A DNA stretch of 64,000 nucleotides. It comes from Lingula anatina. Taxonomy: Eukaryota; Brachiopoda; Lingulata; Lingulida; Lingulidae. The stretch lies in the NCBI RefSeq assembly GCF_001039355.2, contig NW_019775608.1, positions 171,280 through 235,279 on the forward strand, written 5' to 3'. This document shows positions 60,379 to 64,000 of this stretch, in pieces. The notes under the pieces were generated by a model that ran no database searches, had not been told where the DNA came from, and was given only the letters and a program-made list of their open reading frames with translations. The first letter of the stretch is position 1. Each line of letters opens with the position of its first letter. The translations under genes and the position numbers were made by a program.

Positions 60379-62019
60379 AATGTTACAATTTTGGAGTTAC
60401 AATAATGTTCCATAAATTTCCTACAAAAGAAATTAATTGAAATAAAGAAAAAGTCATTATGGTTGAAATTCTTGAAATGGGAGATGCTCAGAAGTTTTGC
60501 TTTCACCACCACAATGTACTTTTTGATACAGCATAACTCGTAAACCGTATGGAAAAAACGGAGACCACTTTCAGTGTTGGGCTTGACATGATCTACAAAA
60601 TGCACAAAAAAAAGGTCTCTAGCATTAACGGTTCCCGAAATAGAGACAGTTATCAGTTTCGGTATCTAATGGCCGCTGCTCCCGCTCAGCATAATTTTTT
60701 TTTTTTTTTTTTTTTGAAAATTTTGGCCCGTTTCACCTTGAAATAAAGGTCAAAGGTCCAATCCAAGGGTATATTTGAAATCTCCACATATGACTTTCGG
60801 TCAGCCGTCTGTAGAAATTTCTTCCATAATTCCTTCGGTATGGTAGATATTTAGCATTTAATTTTGCCAGTTTTGGACAAGGGTGCATTGCGACGAGCAC
60901 CACACCTAGACCCAAGCACCGACGAAGACCAAATTTTTACGTGGAACGAGTTGAGATTATTCGCGACCTAAATCCAAGAGATGGGTACGCAGGCCCTTGT
61001 AGTCTAGGAGGAGAAGCGGTAACGATAACATGGCGGAGGAGCCGGCGGAACGATCCGGACGGGACTAAAACCATGTGTACCGCCAGCGCCTATACGCTGG
61101 TGGTACAATAATGGCACGCGTTTGGTTTGGCTAAATTTTCTGAGATGGTGAGAAGGCAGACGCCGTCACCATTCCTCTGTCTCCCTCTGTAATAAGGGCA
61201 ACTTACTAACATCTTTACTAATTTATGGGACATTTATGGGACACTGAGCACTTTTCGAAATCCAAAATGGTTGCCAATTTTTACGTAAATTTACATAAAC
61301 ATTCATAACGATTTACATCTGTATACTTACTATACAGTGCGTGTATATTCTTCATTTTGAAGTCTATTTGCACGTTCATAAATACAAAGGTGTACATTGG
61401 GATTTTCTTTTACATAATCTGCAAGTCATTTTCATAGAAATAGCAAAATTGCCGTCGAAACGGTATGGAAAAGGCAGGTAAAAAGATGGTTAATTACATT
61501 TTTTTCAACTGAAAAAGACCTTAAATGAATGAAATCTGCATAAGCATTGTATGTGAGTAAAATAATACGCCTGTGGTCATTGCAGGCCATAATAACACAG
61601 ATTGGTTGACTATATGTTAAAAAAGGAAAAGAAATGTGTTCGTCAAAGTTCTTCTACGGTTAACCAGTTAGTCATCTCTGATGTCAGCAGTAAGCCCTTC
61701 ATGTTTGAAAAATAAGGCTACTGACCAATGCAAGACATTTCCAACTTTGATTAGATTTTTGATTAGGCTTTTCCTCAGCGAACCGTCCAGCCGTCATTTT
61801 AGTCGAGTCGCCACTCCCATAGGCCAAATAGTCGAACCCTGCAATGTCCTTTCCTGTAAACTTTTTTTTTTGCTGAAATGCATTCTTCAGGCCGAGAGAA
61901 GCAAAATTAGCGTGGTTGCTATTTCCGAGACATTGTGCATTTTTCAATATGGCCGGCAATTTATGAGGAAAATTTGAAAAACGACCAGTTTGTCATCAAC
62001 ATAACTCAAAACGTTATGG
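60379..62019. other. Gene-free repeat-flank region
   Basis: Contains a poly-T run at about 60696-60714, a decayed AGGTCA-repeat copy and a GC-richer segment at 60900-61110. None of the short open frames shows a recognisable domain. Confidence 0.4.
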
Positions 62020-62290
62020 ATGAATTTCGACGGAAATTCAGGGTAGGTCAGAAATGGGTTAACTTAGAAGTCATTAGTTTTTGGTGGTGTTCCGGATCAA
62101 TAATCAATCAATAATCAGAAAATGAAAAAAAACTAAGTTATGAACTGATTTTGATGAATTTTTCAGGAACTGTTAGAAGTGGGACATGGAACAGAAGATA
62201 AGTTTTTGGTGGTGATCCGGATCAATAATCGATTAATAATAAAAAATAAAAAAAAACTAAATCATTATAGAATGAAAATTTAAGGGCAAA
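62020..62290. repeat. Two-unit tandem repeat of ~125 bp
   Basis: agtttttggtggtg followed by tccggatcaataatc occurs at about 62076 and again at about 62201. Both copies are followed by an A-rich tract with aaaaaaaactaa, and each is preceded by a related segment (gatgaattt...cagg). Confidence 0.8.
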
Positions 62291-62359
62291 ACGGCATTGT
62301 ATGGAGACTTTGCTGCCTTGGCGGAGGTCTGCGCTCTCTGAGTGCTTTTTTAGTTAACT

Positions 62360-62452
62360 ATGGTGCGCGCTCGGCTGACAGCAATTTAGCGTGAACACCC
62401 AGGGAGTTAGGTCGATCCAGATGGGTCGATCTAAATCTCTGGGAATGCAGTC
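62360..62452. mobile_element. Half copy of the 39918-40141 MITE family
   Basis: Matches the right half of that element: gtgcgcgctcggct, ctgacagcaatttagcgtga, agggagttaggtcgatccag and tctgggaatgcagtc. The left arm is missing. Confidence 0.8.
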
Positions 62453-62651
62453 GAAGTGTCTATGGGCTAGCATGCTTACGTTTGGTACGGGCGCCGTACC
62501 ATTTCTCCCACATGACCTTGAAGTTAAGTAATGGACGCCCCACGAGTAGGGACATATGGGCAATACATGGACATCATACGGACATCGTATACGACAAATG
62601 AAACTTAAGATTGGATATTTGGTAAATTTTTAATATATTTGGTCTGGAATT

Positions 62652-62689
62652 ATGCGTACAATTTTTTAAATGTTAGCGGGCGCACCTGA
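62652..62689. mobile_element. Possible right-end fragment of the hAT-like element
   Basis: atgcgtacaattttttaaat followed by a G/C-rich end closing in cacctg resembles the right end of the element in LINE ORF1 (gtgcgtacaatttttaaagg then gttacgcccctg). It is diverged. Confidence 0.4.
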
Positions 62690-62751
62690 GAGAAATTTCA
62701 GTCTCATATTTTTATTATTATCAAAAACTATTTGGGCGCGCGCGTGTTTGT

Positions 62752-63423
62752 ATGTGTGTGTGTGGGGGGGGGGGGGGNNNNNNNNNNNNNNNNNNNNNNN
62801 NNNNNNNNNNNNNNNNNNNNNNNNNNNNNNNNNNNNNNNNNNNNNNNNNNNNNNNNNNNNNNNNNNNNNNNNNNNNNNNNNNNNNNNNNNNNNNNNNNNN
62901 NNNNNNNNNNNNNNNNNNNNNNNNNNNNNNNNNNNNNNNNNNNNNNNNNNNNNNNNNNNNNNNNNNNNNNNNNNNNNNNNNNNNNNNNNNNNNNNNNNNN
63001 NNNNNNNNNNNNNNNNNNNNNNNNNNNNNNNNNNNNNNNNNNNNNNNNNNNNNNNNNNNNNNNNNNNNNNNNNNNNNNNNNNNNNNNNNNNNNNNNNNNN
63101 NNNNNNNNNNNNNNNNNNNNNNNNNNNNNNNNNNNNNNNNNNNNNNNNNNNNNNNNNNNNNNNNNNNNNNNNNNNNNNNNNNNNNNNNNNNNNNNNNNNN
63201 NNNNNNNNNNNNNNNNNNNNNNNNNNNNNNNNNNNNNNNNNNNNNNNNNNNNNNNNNNNNNNNNNNNNNNNNNNNNNNNNNNNNNNNNNNNNNNNNNNNN
63301 NNNNNNNNNNNNNNNNNNNNNNNNNNNNNNNNNNNNNNNNNNNNNNNNNNNNNNNNNNNNNNNNNNNNNNNNNNNNNNNNNNNNNNNNNNNNNNNNNNNN
63401 NNNNNNNNNNNNNNNNNNNNNNN
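62752..63423. other. (TG)n, poly-G run and 646-bp assembly gap
   Basis: A TG repeat runs into a run of about 15 G and then N from 62778 to 63423. The gap probably marks a sequencing failure at the poly-G tract; its true length is unknown. Open frames called across the N are meaningless. Confidence 0.95.
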
Positions 63424-63865
63424 GGCTCCTTTAAAAGGGTAATGAAACGAGATCTGCTCATTGCTCAATCGATTGGTTTCCTAGATTTAATTGTATTGTC
63501 ACCACAGTCACGTACGTGCAGTGAGTATTACTTGTATATAACATATGCCAGTAATGTATTGCCTTCTATATACTACTGCTCTCACCACTACTACTTCATC
63601 TTGTAGGGCCACTACTACTTACACTGCCACAGGTATGCTGAGATGAGTTTCCAGAAGTCTCTTAGATGCTGTTGTATTGGGGACAACCTGAAAATATTTG
63701 TTCCCCGTGAGTTAGCGCAACTGTTGTAACGAAGTGATATTTTTGTGTCTCCCTTCCTCTCCCTTACATCCATCCTCGTTATCCTCCCTCACCCACCCCC
63801 CCTCCACACTCCAACACATTCTCCTTCAAACTCTTCAATCATTGCAATGCACGTTCATGCAAACT
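63424..63865. other. Unique-looking sequence after the gap
   Basis: Nothing coding is recognised. It becomes C- and CA-rich towards the right. Confidence 0.4.
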
Positions 63866-64000
63866 CACAACACCACAAACAAAACTCACAACACCAAAAA
63901 CAATACTCACAACACCAAACAAAACTCACAACACCAAACAAAACTCACAACACCACAAACAAAACTCACAACACCAAACAATTCACAACACCAAAAACAA
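63866..64000. repeat. CA-rich minisatellite (~20-bp units) reaching the window end
   Basis: At least six units close to aactcacaacaccaaacaa, with small length variation (17-22 bp). It continues beyond the window. Confidence 0.9.

Noticed and set aside
62670-63606. Long open frames of 236-284 codons
   Set aside because: Almost entirely ambiguous bases from the assembly gap.
1-64000. CRISPR arrays, bacterial operons, ribosome-binding sites, riboswitches
   Set aside because: The sequence is plainly metazoan nuclear DNA; tandem repeats present lack CRISPR repeat-spacer structure.
1-64000. tRNA, snRNA or rRNA genes
   Set aside because: Looked for tRNA A/B-box pairs and cloverleaf ends by eye and found none convincing; a covariance-model scan would be decisive.

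Overview
This window is nuclear DNA from an animal. It is AT-rich, its genes are split by GT-AG introns of 0.1 to 8 kb, and it carries a Pax3/7 gene, non-LTR retrotransposons, MITE-like elements and many microsatellites. The gene set and repeat style fit a marine invertebrate, either a lophotrochozoan (mollusc, brachiopod or annelid) or possibly amphioxus. I cannot name the species from sequence alone.

Layout. (1) 83-3320 (+) and 4235-7841 (-) are two complete six-exon SLC16-type monocarboxylate transporter paralogues, arranged tail to tail, with three exons of identical length. (2) 10573-26084 (-) is a Pax3/7 gene that I could assemble into nine phase-compatible exons. It has a paired domain, an acidic linker, a Ser50 homeodomain and a C-terminal OAR motif. 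(3) 30491-33505 (+) holds the first seven recognisable exons of sphingosine-1-phosphate lyase, ending just after the PLP lysine. (4) 33.5-40.6 kb is repeat-rich and holds a reverse-transcriptase fragment, a decayed Tc1-like transposase and a MITE. (5) 40592-42855 (+) is the C-terminal half of a beta-1,4-galactosyltransferase. (6) 44.3-44.6 kb contains two hairpin MITEs. (7) About 44.6-52.16 kb is an almost full-length but dead LINE. Its ORF1 begins with a J-domain-like fold, carries an SGNH-esterase remnant and is interrupted by a hAT-like insertion. (8) 52.6-55.5 kb (-) has two candidate exons of an unrecognised secreted protein. (9) 57.4-64 kb is repeat territory: a ~147-bp AGGTCA-containing tandem array, MITE fragments, a 646-bp assembly gap and a terminal CA-rich minisatellite.

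The genes do not form a shared pathway. The transporters move small metabolites at the membrane, Pax3/7 is a developmental transcription factor, the lyase degrades sphingosine-1-phosphate in the ER, and the galactosyltransferase acts in the Golgi. The observations most worth pursuing are the J-domain-like ORF1 of the LINE, the same-strand abutment of a 5' half SGPL1 with a 3' half B4GALT whose exon phases match, and the Pax3/7 and transporter exons whose splice donors lie in or against tandem repeats. All exon boundaries were read by eye from splice consensus, frame and family similarity; no transcript or database check was possible.
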